Assembly: GCA_030159075.1 (NCBI GenBank)
Contig: BROG01000912.1
Span: 62,001-126,000 of the forward strand
From: Atrina japonica
Taxonomy: Eukaryota > Mollusca > Bivalvia > Pterioida > Pinnidae
Direction: 5' to 3'
Length of the DNA: 64,000 nt
The notes below the pieces were generated by a model, which was given only the letters and a program-made list of their open reading frames with translations, searched no databases and was not told the DNA's origin. This document shows, one piece after another, positions 31,748-42,812 of the stretch (its first letter is position 1; each line of letters starts with the position of its first letter). A program made the position numbers and the translations under genes.

Positions 31748-34601
31748 CTATGATGACGTCTCGTTATTTCCTCCTGCTGTAGCTTTGTCCTCTCTTTGAA
31801 TGTCAATAACTCTTTCCTCTACTTTAGGAACCTCTTTTGGTTGTCCTTTCACAAATAGAATTCCTTCTTCTGATAACATTGAAGAAATACTTTCCGAATC
31901 AATATTCTGAAATTGAAGATGGATAATATATACAGGGTATTGATTGCTCCTTACTGACATTAGGATTTCATTTCTACACTTTGATATTGGGATGTTATTG
32001 GTAAAATTACACTATAGGATTTCATTGTTCCATTTTGACGTTAGGATTTTATCTGAACCCTTTGACATTATGATTTCACTGGTACATTTCGACATAGGGA
32101 TTCCATCGGTACACTTTGACAATGGGATTTCATTCGTACACTTTAACATTAGGATATCAATTGTACCTTCCTCCATTGGGATTTCACTTGTAAACTGACA
32201 TTAAGACATGGGTCCACTTTGACATTGGGGTTCCAGTTGTACCTTTTAACTTTAGCATTTCCATTTGTACACTTACATTGAAATTTATTCGTACACTTTG
32301 ACATTGGGATTCATTAGTACACTTTGACATTGGGATTCATTAGTACACTTTGACATTGGGATTCATTGGTAACACTTTGACATTAAAGTTTAATTGGCCC
32401 ACTTTGACATTGGGATTTCACTTTGAGGCAGACATTAGGTTAATCAAAATTTCATTTTGACATGAAAATTACATTTGCAAAAATAAATGTTTATAAATAA
32501 ACATTAAGATAATACATGTATTGATGCAACTTTCATGTGACGATAGTAAGCTGACTAAAACCAATTTTGTAATACAATCTAGATCATAGTACAATTACTA
32601 TGATAGGCATATAATTAAGAGAATTCCTTAACCAAACTTATTCATCCAAAATCTATATCATTACGCAGAAGAGAGATATTTTTGTAAAATATCTACTTTG
32701 ATTTAATAAATGTATATTATGTAACTATATAATTGTCTTTCAGGCATTATTATTATTATTGAATGGTGTTATATATGTACAAGAAATATAACTCTTGTGG
32801 CCTTATATATTTATTTTTGTAAGAGTTATCTTTCTTTGCACTCTGACTATTCTCCAGTTCTTACTTATGAATTTCTATCTAAAAACTATAATTTTTATAG
32901 GTTATTTATTTTTGGTTTGAATATCATTCTATTCTAATGGTTATAAACTTCCCTTTGTCTTTAGCTATTTTTAAAAATCTAGACTTCTGAGTCAGACACT
33001 GAATTTAGGAAGAACATCAAGACTCAGTAAGAAGTTAATTTTAGCACAGAACCATATTCGGGTAATTATATACATGTGTATTGTATTTATTTTGTAACAA
33101 AGTTTATTAAATACTAATATGGTATATTCCTATATTATTCAGTTTGGTGCAATTATTCTTGAATTAATTCCAGGATGTGGTTACACTGAAGGGACATTTT
33201 CAGAATATATAAAATATATACTTTACCTCCGGTATCGGAAATTCTCTTGTGAATTCCCTTGAAATAAATCCATGGTCGTCTGCTCTTTGTTCGTGTCGTC
33301 CGCTGATGAGTAATTTATTCTCAGTAATAGTCACCTTGAGTTCTTCCGGTTTAAAATCACTAACATCAAGTTTTACTTCTAACACATTTGAATTGATGCG
33401 AACCTAGAAGAAAAAAGTATGTGTCTGCCTCGCAAATTGTATCACTCTATTATCTATATTATATTTACCCCTACGTATTTCTGAATACAGAAATAGATGT
33501 GAGATAATTTATAATTTTAATCTCTATCTTCTATTTTTACATGCATGGATCATATCAACGAATTATTGAAAATATTTAAAATATATATGACGTAAACTGT
33601 CAAATTTCGGGTCAAGTACTTGACGTGCGAATCACTCCGCGTTACAAAGTCTTGGCCGTTTTATAACCAGTAAAGATGCACAGAAGAGATGACGCATTAC
33701 AAGTCTCAGCGCAGTTTCGGGCCTTGTTGGAACCTAATCAAGCTGATTTATGTGAGAATGTTTGCTAGTTTACTTGCGAAAGGTCGGTGGTCTCTTCCCG
33801 GGTTACACAAAGGCCTCCGTGGTAAGAGCATCGCCCTTTAAATCGTTGAGTCTCTTACTTCTAGTCAGCGCAGGTTCGACTCCTGCTGGAACCTAAGTGA
33901 TTTTTGTGAGAACGCTTGCCAGTGCCGGTGGTATCTTCCAGGATACTTTGTAACCTGATTTTCTCCTCCGTATAACTGAAAAATTGTTGAGTGTGGCGTA
34001 AGACACTATTCAAAATTCCAATTCCAATGCTCCACCATTAAAACCGATCGGCACCAAATAACTGAAAAATTTATGAGTGTGACGTAATACACTTTCAAAA
34101 ATTCAAACTATATGTATACGTGCAGGGCTACTTCACTAAATAGTGAATAGATACGTGTATCTGCTGAGTTTCACAAAATAATTATAAAAGGTTACGCAAC
34201 CAAGTATTTAGATATTAGACTAGTTAAATCTGTTGTTTCACTGTATTTTCAATTCATGTTCAGACCTTCAATAGAATAAATTCAGGAATTACCATTACCT
34301 GTGTCGCTTCTCCGTGGGCTCCCGGTGTATCCGGCCTAGATCTGGCACAATAACGTTCGTTATATCTTGGCATCATTTGATCCATAAATTTTTGCATTTC
34401 TGTGAACTGTTTATTCATTTCCTTCATCATTGTCGGTGGTGCAAATCTGTGCCAAACGTCACCCCAAATCTCACTTGGGTGGTGCCTGCGCCTAGGAAAT
34501 ATCGGAATGTCCCTTCCATAAAGTTTGCTTATGTTCCGGATTGGCTTTATTACATGTCCAATATTCCTACAAGTTCTCGGAATAAAAACTCGAAAAAACA
34601 T
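31748..34601 (-). CDS. Small heat shock protein (alpha-crystallin/HSP20 family), three exons
   Basis: Exons on the minus strand are 34601-34299, 33403-33227 and 31906-31748. Both introns are phase 0 and the product is 212 aa. The family forms oligomeric ATP-independent chaperones that hold unfolding proteins. Residues 1-101 are a basic, Arg/Met-rich N-terminal region. The alpha-crystallin domain starts near residue 102 with the beta-strand segment VLEVKLDVSDFKPEELKV. It continues through LLISGRHEQRADDHGFISRE, then the conserved REFPIPE turn at the end of exon 2. Exon 3 supplies the last strand (EEGILFVKG) and the C-terminal tail. An I-x-I motif (I-D-I, residues 194-196) is the expected dimer-docking site. 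The split after the PIPE turn resembles vertebrate alpha-B-crystallin genes. The N-terminus (RVFIPRTCRNIGHV) is basic and could be a weak mitochondrial presequence, but that is a guess. The promoter carries two heat shock elements. Confidence 0.93.
31940..32470. repeat. Diverged minisatellite in intron 2 of the small HSP gene
   Basis: A unit close to 'gtacactttgacattgggattt' is repeated many times with spacing near 20-35 bp. Examples occur around 32110, 32300, 32330, 32350 and 32400. Copies near 32290-32370 are almost identical, so that part was amplified recently. Confidence 0.75.
33690..34115 (+). mobile_element. Two overlapping family-2 SINE copies in intron 1 of the small HSP gene
   Basis: 33690-33806 is a head-less piece (gtgagaatgtttgctagttt, gtctcttcccgggtt). 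It is followed by a fuller copy from 33808 with a tRNA-like head (cctccgtggtaagagcat, gcaggttcgactcctg) and the same body. The 3' end of the second copy repeats around 34050-34110. Confidence 0.75.
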
Positions 34602-34690
34602 TTCGCCTGTTTTTCCTTTTTAAAACACTCCAAAAGCAGCTAGTCGCGAGATTTCCAATTTCTCTAATCGCTGAATGCAGACTGATATTT

Positions 34691-34703
34691 ATAATTATAT
34701 ATA
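34691..34703 (-). promoter_or_regulatory. Candidate TATA box of the small HSP gene
   Basis: On the minus strand the sequence reads ttatatataatta, between the proximal heat shock element and the start codon about 90 bp downstream. That implies a 5' UTR of roughly 60 bases. Confidence 0.6.
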
Positions 34704-34707
34704 ACTT

Positions 34708-34720
34708 TTCCCGAATTTTC
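34708..34720 (-). promoter_or_regulatory. Proximal heat shock element (HSF binding site)
   Basis: TTCCCGAATTTTC is a perfect TTCnnGAAnnTTC triple pentamer. It lies about 107 bp upstream of the small HSP start codon and only a few bases upstream of the candidate TATA box. This is the classic layout of a heat-inducible promoter. Confidence 0.8.
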
Positions 34721-34795
34721 TGACGAAATTTATAAACAAATTACGCATCAGAAAGACCACGGGTTTTCTCGATGTGGTATAAACCATCGTGTCGT

Positions 34796-34808
34796 TTCTA
34801 GAATCTTC
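34796..34808 (-). promoter_or_regulatory. Distal heat shock element (HSF binding site)
   Basis: TTCTAGAATCTTC is a second perfect TTCnnGAAnnTTC array, about 88 bp further upstream than the proximal one. Two perfect elements within 110 bp argue for cooperative HSF binding. Confidence 0.8.
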
Positions 34809-35265
34809 CTTTACACATATTAATCTATTTTTTCAGATGTTAGAGACGATTTAGCGAGTTATTTTCTATAATTCAAATTCTAATTATTGATATCATGAAC
34901 TGTTTTTAGTATCAAACTGGTATAAACGAGCCTGTATAGGAAAACACTATGCATTACAACTATGCTGTTGCTTGAAAATGATTTTTAAGATTAAACGCCT
35001 ATGATGCATACATACTATTTTCGAATTCGGTCCTCTCGGAGTTTTACATAATAGTATATTTAAAACTCAGTTTAGTCTACAGGGTGCTTTCGAAATCAAA
35101 TCAATCCAAGTGAAGTTGTACACATATGCGGGTCTGACATGAACTAGTCTACTGGTATGTCGACTTTACAGAAGAAAATTAAAGAATTAAAATTACAGTT
35201 CTCTGTCAAGACAAGTACACCTATTAGCAGGTAGGCCTACAATGTTTAGATCGAACTTTCTACCC

Positions 35266-35432
35266 CGAGTTTAAGCGATTTTTTGGCTCCCCCACAAGCC
35301 CCCCCCCCTTTTTTTTTGCAAAGATAGACATATGTGTTGAAATTGGGGCTTAGCCCCCAGACGTTTCTGGCGTGTGTGTGTTTTAAGTTGGTTTAACCCC
35401 CCCCCCCCTTTCAATTTGCTACTGACGCTAAT
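35266..35432. repeat. 'ggcttagcccc' dispersed repeat
   Basis: It contains ttgcaaagatagacatatgt, ggggcttagcccccagacgt and ttttaagttggtttaaccc, as in the copies at 11702 and 42189. Confidence 0.7.
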
Positions 35433-35699
35433 GGTTCAAAATTAGACAAAGTGTAAGTATCCGCATCTATTTTGCAGCTTTAACTGAACAAGTCAAAACT
35501 TTAATGCATGTCTTGTATGGGGACGTAAATCTAGATGAGACTTGTCACAAATTTTGACCAGTACGTGCCGTGTTGTGCTTGGTAATACAACGATTGCTAC
35601 TTTCGTTATAAAAGTTTCAGAAATGTCTCGCATGTTTGATGTTTACTATGAAGTGTGTCTTGGGTTCATTCTTGTTATAAGATCGTGATAGTCATTTTA

Positions 35700-35945
35700 C
35701 CAGAATGATGTAAACGTAGATATTTCCACGTATTTTTACTCGATGCTGTAAACATAGATATTCCCACGTGTTTTTACTCGATGTCACACCTTACTGTCAG
35801 CAGTCCTGTATTAGACGATGATTCTAAACAAAACTGTGGGACTAGTATGCGGGATGGGGTGTTGGGGGTGGGGGTGTATTTACACGAAAAACTCTTCATC
35901 GCGAATTTAGTGTGAAATAACACCAAGCGTAAATTTCCACGTTTA
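35700..35945. repeat. Dispersed 'gtcacaccttactgtcagcagtcctg' repeat, copy A
   Basis: It matches 48985-49140: 'cacaccttactgt.agcagtcctgtatta', 'tgggactagta', 'tttacacgaaaaactcttcatc'. It has a 5' part with a direct repeat of 'tgtaaac.tagatatt.ccacgt'. Confidence 0.75.
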
Positions 35946-36103
35946 CAATAGATTGGATTGGAGTGATGAAAATATAAAAATCATGTCATCATTTAGATTC
36001 CAAGGTATATGTCCTACTAGTATAAGTTCGCTAAGGTCAATTGATTAATGTGTTGATGAAATTTTTAAAAGACAAGTAGGCCGACTATACTGAAAGAAAG
36101 TGT

Positions 36104-36109
36104 TTTATT
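36104..36109 (-). promoter_or_regulatory. Candidate polyadenylation signal of the sulfotransferase gene
   Basis: TTTATT on + reads AATAAA on -, about 115 bp after the stop codon. Another AT-rich candidate lies nearer the stop, at about 36192. Confidence 0.35.
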
Positions 36110-36222
36110 TAAAAAAAAAACCCAGATGTTTTCATAAGTCACAGTCACTTTTAAAATTGTATCGGAGATATTCTCTATTTTATTTGAACAATGTTTATTT
36201 CGTTTCAAATAGAATCTTGCTT

Positions 36223-39200
36223 TCAATGACGTTTTGATGTTTTAAGTTTCCTTTTCTTATCTGCTACCCAGTTGTTATATTTTGCGTATGCTTTGTATAT
36301 AAAAGTACGAATCATATTGACTTCTGGTCTCATAACGTCGACACAGTGTTGGTTGGAAAAGGAAAAAGCAGAATTCCATTTCGTCTGCTGAACAACCAAG
36401 CTGTCATTTCTGTGCTCCGAACAAAAATTTGTGACAGAGCTTTGTATATTTTTAAAGTTCTGCAATTCTTCCTGAAAATCATCCCCCTCCTTATTCAACT
36501 CTCGCAAGAAGCGAGATTTGAAATGATCGTAAAGTTTGAAATCTGCGAAATTAAGATTTCGTAAGTTTTCTTGTGTCTTTGGTGTCATTGATATTTCTTG
36601 TTTATTGATTTCTTTGTTAACATTGATAGGGTGGTATAAAATATCTCTGATTTCCCAACAAAGCCGTCGTTTTAATAGTATGAGCGACTCGTCGAAGTAC
36701 TCTACAATCATAATCAAGCTAAAATCCGACTCTATATTTTGTATGAACTTTTCAATGGCATTTTCATCACGAAAACTCGAAAATTTTAACCCAAAGTCAA
36801 AAGACATGCTGTTATGTAGAAAATGGAAGTTCGGAATCACATACCAAGATGGATTTGCTAAAAACCTTTCCATTATGAACGCCGGATCATCTTTTGGCCA
36901 TCCGTAAAATTTGAGTTGGTCTAATCCATAATATAAAAAAGATGAAATAAACTGCGATTGTGGTTCCCGTATTATCCCGATGTAGGTAGAACCCGACGGC
37001 ATAATAGCGTCAAACGCCTTTTTCTCGTACACAACGTGATTACATAGTATATTGTATGTCTCGTTGTCTGGAATTGGAATTATTTTTTCCTTCTCCACCG
37101 TTTTTCTAAACGCAAGGTAGTGCGTTGCTGCGCGCTCGTTATGTTTTGGAAGGACAACATTTAATTTGTACCTTGCAGCAAATCGCAGAAAAATATTTTG
37201 CACGGTTGAACTCCCAGCCTTATGGACCTTGAGGAATGCTACGTTCTTCCTCTTTGTGCATTGGCTAATCGTAAGTGAGTGTTCAGTTGCCTTGTCACCT
37301 GCGTAAACGTTGTTTTTCATAGAAGACTGGTCTAAAAGATGATAGATTACCATTAACATTAACACAGCCCCACATGTTACCACAAGAAATCTGAAAAGAT
37401 TGTGTTATTGCGTCTTAGATATTGCATGAAATTATGTGAAATAGTACCTTTAAAATCTCTCTCTCTCTCTATCTCTCTCTCTCTCTCGATAGAAATGACA
37501 ATTCAACCTCACCTCGTCCCTCACTAAATAAACAATAGTAATCCCTCATATGTGTGTGAGGGATGAGGGACTGACCTTTAAAGGTGACCCGGAACCCAAT
37601 TCATACTTACTAATAGGTTAATTAATGAATGAATGGTAAAAATAAAACCGGAATATTAACAAAGAGTGACGTCCCTTAGACCGTCAAACATACTACAGAA
37701 TGTATAATAGCGGAGTGTTGATCAGTCATGAGTCGGAAAGATCACTTGAAAGGCCTTTATTTTGATTGGAACAATCCCGTCAGCTATGCGGGACCTGAGA
37801 AAATATATAAATATCTGAGAAAAGAAGGAAATATAAAGTTGGTATAGATACAATTCGACATTTTCTCCAATACATAGATGCGTACAGCTTACAGCATCCT
37901 TTGCGTTACAAGAGTCATAACACAATGATTGGATGCTTTATGGGATGTTGATTTAGCAGACGTCTCTAATTTATCCAAGACGAATGAGGGAATACGTTAT
38001 TTATTCATAGCTATAGACGTATTTTCCAGGTATTTATGGATTGTTCCATTAAAAGATAAACAACATCAATCTATCATCGATGGATTTTAAAAGATATTTA
38101 TTTTCGGAAGAAAGCCTACAAAAGTCAGATCGGATCCAGGAAGTGAATGGAAAAATCGATGGGTAAAACAGTTTAAAACAAACAGGAAATCGAACATTTT
38201 GTCAGGCACAATGTCACTCATGCCAACCACGCGGAGAGGGTAATCCGGACTCTAAAATCTCTCATGTACCATTATTTTACACATAACCGAACCTGTAATT
38301 ACTTACATATCCTACAAAACATTGTTAGAAATTACAACAGATCCCATAGTGCTCATAATGGAAAAATCTCCAAATTACATCAATAAATCAAACGAGGCAG
38401 TCGTGTGGAAGCAATTTTATACCGACTCCAAAAAAGCCCAAACTATCGGTGAAAAAGAAAAATTTTAAATCATTCAAATTCAAAGTTGGCCAGTGACGTT
38501 GTAAGAATTTCAAGTGTGTGACATATATTTCAACGTGACTACGCACAGAAATGGACTGAAGATAGCTTACAACGGTGATAACATACAAGGACATACAATA
38601 GTGAATTGCAAAATGTCAATAAACAACACTATGATTTATTCAAAGTTTAAAAGAAATTGAAATGAAGAAAGAGAAACGGAGTATCGGAAATTTTCGTGAA
38701 ATGGTTAGGTTATCCCGGAAAGTTTTTTAGTTGGGCCAAGGAAAGTGAAGTACAGAACCTATAAATACAGGCGACGTTCTGTCTTTGTTTTCATTTTCTC
38801 TATGGATATGGCCTTGTTAACATCGATCATCATGAGACATAATTGTAATTTGTGCTCAAGATTTACTACGTCATAAACGAGAAAAACAGTTTTCAATGCA
38901 AGAAGTGTCGCAATGATGTCGCGTACCAACTGTATATTTTTCTTCTTTTCTCAGATACTTATATATTTTCTCTGGTCCAGCATTGCTGACGGGACTGTTC
39001 AAGTCGAAATAAGGGCCTTTCAAGCAATCTTTTCAACTCACGACTGTTGTCAATTCTAGCAACACTCCGGGTGTTTTATCTGTGGGGTGTGCGGGGGTAT
39101 GGGTGACGGTCTAAGGGACGTAACTCTTTGTTAATAAATCGTATTTAAAAGTAAGCGTTGTGGATATTCCGCTTTATCCCTCAACAATAATCATCGTTTC

Positions 39201-39592
39201 GCATTGTTTTATTTTTATCATTCATTCATTAACTAACCTATTAATAAATCTACTGGGTTCAGGGTTACGTTTAAAAGGTCAGTCCTTCAGCCCTCACTCG
39301 TCCCACATACACATTTGAGGTATTACTATAGTTTACATTGGCGGATTCAAGGGGTAGTTGCGGGGGTTGAACCCTCCCCTCCTCTGAAACATTCAAAACA
39401 AAATAAAGAGAGAGCCACGGTTCACTGCCATTTTCTATTTATCACACACACACACACTGCAAACTAGATTCATGAACAATGTAAAACATTATTTTGTTTA
39501 GTTAATACATGATAACTATCTATTAATCTATGAACACAGACTTACTTCCTTTTTAAATGTCTTTTGAATATTTGAATCGGGGAGAAAACCAT
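36223..39592 (-). CDS. Galactose-3-O-sulfotransferase-like protein (Gal3ST family), two coding exons
   Basis: Exon 2 is 37390-36223. Exon 1 is proposed at 39592-39546; it encodes MVFSPIQIFKRHLKR and ends at a perfect donor (gtaagt). It leaves phase 2, exactly what the acceptor at 37391 needs. The joined product is 404 aa, a normal length for a family of roughly 400-490 aa. These are Golgi type II membrane enzymes that move sulfate from PAPS to the 3-OH of galactose on glycolipids or glycans. The layout fits: a basic cytosolic tail, one membrane anchor at about residues 17-35 (FLVVTCGAVLMLMVIYHLL), then a lumenal domain. The PAPS 5'-phosphosulfate site is AFLKVHKAGSSTVQNIF at about residues 67-83. 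The 3'-phosphate site is YIGIIREPQSQFISS at about 152-166. Acceptor specificity cannot be read from the sequence. The single intron is almost filled by a Polinton-like remnant. Confidence 0.88.
37457..37489. repeat. (CT)n microsatellite
   Basis: A CT run just inside the sulfotransferase intron, about 70 bp from exon 2. Confidence 0.9.
37528..37830 (+). repeat. Left terminal inverted repeat of a Polinton-like element
   Basis: This stretch matches the reverse complement of 38935-39335. Shared blocks include 'taataggtta', 'ttaatgaatgaatg', 'aacaaagag', 'acgtcccttagaccgtca', 'cggagtgttg', 'cttgaaaggcc', 'gagaaaatatataa' and 'atctgagaaaagaag'. The match begins at 'agtaat' (37537), in line with the 5'-AG start usual for Polintons. 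Confidence 0.8.
37925..38780 (+). pseudogene. Broken retroviral-type integrase with chromodomain-like tail (Polinton/Maverick-like)
   Basis: A decayed DDE integrase core reads through several frames. It contains WDVDLADVSNLS (first catalytic Asp), then YLFIAIDVFSRYLWIVPLKD. RSDPGSEWKN carries the second Asp and HAERVIRTLKS the catalytic Glu. After it come broken pieces resembling the 'V-G-D-V-V-R-I-S' barrel seen in this class, and near 38690-38760 a tail (FVKWLGYPGKF) like a chromodomain. This order is typical of the integrases of Polinton/Maverick elements, also annotated as the F54H12.3-like transposon protein. Stops and frameshifts show it is inactive. No polymerase, protease or capsid gene lies between the repeats. 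Confidence 0.8.
38935..39335 (-). repeat. Right terminal inverted repeat of the Polinton-like element
   Basis: This is the inverted partner of 37528-37830, about 100 bp longer because of small insertions, and ends near 39327 ('tattact'). The 6-bp flanks (aacaat on the left, atagtt on the right) are not an obvious target-site duplication, so the exact ends are uncertain. Confidence 0.8.
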
Positions 39593-39924
39593 TCTGGCTT
39601 ATCTGAAGAAAAATAAACAGAAAAAGTTATAAATCACACCAAAATTGCTAAAGATTTTGCAATTGATTTATAGAAGTCAAGGGTATGTCGCTTTTGAATT
39701 TTTATCTGACAGACACGTATTTGGCCAATCTTATTTCTTTAATTGATTATCAGTAGATGTCCGCAGCTTTAGGACAACCAATTTGACCTGACTGACGCCA
39801 ATACAGTAAAGATTCCACACGTTCCACACCTGTCGTGACACATGATATCGGTTGTAAGTCTCACCCGAAAAAAAAACATGGTTTTCGAGCCGAGCGCTGT
39901 GCGAGGGAACAGTGACTACCATTA

Positions 39925-40015
39925 TTTTGAAGTCTTCTATGATCCGGAACCAGGAATTAAACCTTCCGCTAGCGAGTCGAACGCTCTACCGCTGTGGTCT
40001 ATGTACTTATAATAA
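39925..40015 (-). mobile_element. tRNA-like SINE head fragment
   Basis: On minus it reads agcggtagagcgttcgact, then gcgga and aggtttaattcctggttccgg, the A- and B-box regions of a tRNA-like head. It lies just upstream of the sulfotransferase first exon. It is too degraded for a functional tRNA. Confidence 0.5.
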
Positions 40016-40397
40016 TCATAGTCAGTGTAACTAGGCCACTGATAACGTCAACAGTACTTTGGACGACAGGTCAACTTCTGGTGTACAAACAAAAAATAAT
40101 TTTGAAAGATGAATATTCATATATGAGACTTTGATTAAACAAATGCGTGTTTACTGATACCTGAATTTAAAGAGTTATGATGACGAATAATTTTCTATGT
40201 TGACTTAAAAATAGATGAAATGATCATGATGGGTGTTGATCAGGCATATAAAGCTGGATGGTGTACTGGTAGGCATTGTGTTATACACGCAGTGACCACA
40301 GACGCTCGGGCGAAGATTTATTTTAATTCTTCTGTTTATATCATTTTATCTTATTTCTTTTATCAAAACCTTAATTGAAATAGTGTGCTTGTGTCGT

Positions 40398-40472
40398 GTT
40401 GTAAATTTTGAATTTACTATCATGTTGTAAATTTTGCATTTACACCCACTCAGTAAATTCAAAATTTACAAC
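40398..40472. repeat. Foldback MITE ('gttgtaaattttg' family), second copy
   Basis: gttgtaaattttgaattta and its inverse taaattcaaaatttacaac bracket a partial duplication of the arm and 'tgcatttacacccactcag'. Confidence 0.75.
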
Positions 40473-41544
40473 AAGACACTTGTATAAAGTCAACCTATTC
40501 CCATCGTATTTCTGTCTCTGTTGATAGCATTACCGGCGATAGGCGCAGAGAATTCTACCTATACCGGCGATAGAGAGATCGATGCCAAAGAATGAAGACA
40601 AGAAAAAGATATAATTGTAGTAACATCAACAAAGGACTCTACAATTTTTATTCCTGTGAATGGCAGCCGTTTATCAAAGAGGAGAGAGCCCCCCTCAGTC
40701 TGGTTACAATGTACCTTCAACATCAGCTTACTAATAGGTTCCAGAAAGACTCGAACGCACACTAAAAAGCTTCCAAGAGACAAAATACGCCATGTTAAAC
40801 TAAACTACAAGCCCCTCCTAAATACGAAGGACTGGTAATAGAATGAAATAAAAGGTGTACAACTGTACCCCGGCATTGCTTATTGAATTATAGTAAAACA
40901 TTCACATGCATTAATATTGAAGTGAGAAAATACACCAGCGCGCAAAACAATGTTTATATTTACCATATACACAACGTCTTTGCTGTTTTAAGTCTGGTTA
41001 GTATTCAGTCCATGTACATGTATGGTACATGTATTACTTAAACCTATTCAAACCCGCTTGGTTGTTTTACATTTGAACAGTTTGATGAATCTCTTTTATA
41101 AGAATCGTTGATCAAAGGGGGTAGCGTGACGGTCTATTGGATAATTGTGGTATTGTTTTTTAATTAAAGCACAATTTAAATACCGCTTGATACCGCATGA
41201 GTCTGATTCTGACAGTTATCTCTAGCTTTGTATATAAATATCAAGGGCGTAAGACAAGGGGGACAAGGGGACACGTGCCCCTTCTGAAACGGGGGGGGGG
41301 GCACAAGTATGTTTGTGTCCCCCACCACCACCACCCACACACACGCCACTTTTTGAAGTAATTTCTTTTATCACACAGCCATATTTTTTTAAATACTTGA
41401 TTTTTTCTAAGCAGTTGTCCTAATTCTTAAATAATTGATTTTCCAGAATCCGTACTTATCAATACTTTCCTTTACTAATTTTTAATTTCTTAATATTGTT
41501 CTGTACTCATTTTTAATTTCAAATTAGTAAAGGACAATACCAAA

Positions 41545-42110
41545 ATTTTCGCGCCTCGCTGCGCTCAGCCAAAACAATAACATTATATATACTCTTCCTT
41601 CCCTGTTGCCCATCATTTCGGTAAAGAAAATTTAATTGTAAACTTGGCAAATTTTTGCATTGTATCAAAATGCAAGTTATATCTTATCAATTATTTACAC
41701 ATTACATATATGTAGGCGTAGGTACCGGGGTGGCCAGGGGGTGCCCCCTTCCCACACTTTCTCACATACCAATTTTTGTATACATTATCAATACGTCTGG
41801 AATCCAGAAAAAAAGGCTTCCCAGAACTTTTAAAAATCAAATATTTTCTCGACTCCCTCATCATGATCTGCATTCATTTATGTTTGCTGATACTCAATTT
41901 TTTTTTTGATAAATGATACGCATGCCAATTTAATGCAATATTTGGCCGGAATAAAAACGAGTTGCAATATGATATTTAACTCTCTGGGCTTAAATAATTG
42001 AACATTTCTGAGAAGAATACCCTGGGCCACGGGGGAATGGCGATTTTGGTGCCTCGAAGCTAAATGATACCTCATCGGGATTCCGAACTAATCCATCAAC
42101 GATATTTTTA
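41545..42110. repeat. Dispersed repeat related to 13220-14561
   Basis: It contains 'gcgcctcgctgcgctcag', 'tgtaggcgtaggtacc', 'gtctggaatccagaaaaaaagg' and 'tttggccggaataaaaacgag'. All are also seen in 13220-13800. Confidence 0.6.
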
Positions 42111-42188
42111 ACGATAAAGAGGTCATAACTCAATGTGTCTTAACTAATTTTTAATTTGTAACAAATCAAAAATGAATACAGGACAATG

Positions 42189-42373
42189 CATAGGCGTTGG
42201 AAGCAAATTGAAAGTGTGTGTGTGTGTGGGGGGGGCTAAACCAACTTAAAACACACACACGCAAGAAACTTCAGGGGGCTAAGCCCCAATTTACAACACC
42301 TATGTCTATCTTTGCAAAAAAGTAGGGGGAGGGTAAGCCCCCCTAACCCCCACCCCCGGTTCCGACGCCTATG
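42189..42373. mobile_element. Best-preserved copy of the 'ggcttagcccc' element with clear TIRs
   Basis: The ends cataggcgttggaa and ttccgacgcctatg are inverted repeats, with 'gcaatg'-type sequence outside. The inside is the reverse orientation of 11702-11850. The size is 185 bp, consistent with a MITE. Confidence 0.65.
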
Positions 42374-42426
42374 CAATGTATTGTTTTGTTGTATTCATTT
42401 TTATTTTTATTACAAATTAAATATTA

Positions 42427-42565
<139 letters not shown>

Positions 42566-42812
42566 GCACCAAAATCACTCACGACACGAACAAAATGAAA
42601 ATCAAATTTTCGGGACGACCTGTAAAACGATTAAAATAACATGAAAAAACGTACACATACACACTCTCACTCACACACACACACACAGCCGGGGAATGAA
42701 AGAAATGCTACATATCACAAGTAAAGTGTGATAAAGTAAGGAATACATGAAAATTGAAATCAAACAAAAGGATAACTGAATAACTAAACTCATATATATA
42801 TATATATATGCC

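Larger units (their letters stand above)
34830..36100. other. Between the small HSP promoter and the sulfotransferase 3' end
   Basis: No gene. It holds the 'ggcttagcccc' repeat (35266) and another dispersed repeat at 35700-35945, plus a G-rich stretch (gggatggggtgttgggggtg) near 35850. Confidence 0.5.
37528..39335 (+). mobile_element. Shrunken Polinton/Maverick-like element inside the sulfotransferase intron
   Basis: Long inverted repeats of 300-400 bp enclose only an integrase relic, about 1.8 kb in all; complete Polintons are usually 15-20 kb. The element takes up most of the 2155-bp intron (37391-39545) of the sulfotransferase gene, with its integrase antisense to that gene. Confidence 0.75.
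39600..41544. other. Upstream of the sulfotransferase gene, no further gene
   Basis: It contains the tRNA-like fragment (39925) and the foldback MITE (40398). A 'ggcgtaagacaagggggacaagg' short-TIR-like end lies near 41248. No clear promoter motif could be chosen. Confidence 0.4.

Noticed and set aside
36346..36907. Plus-strand frames of 72 and 123 codons
   Set aside because: Shadows of the sulfotransferase exon on the other strand.
37531..39333. Target-site duplication of the Polinton-like element
   Set aside because: The 6-bp flanks differ (aacaat and atagtt), so I could not confirm it or fix the exact ends.
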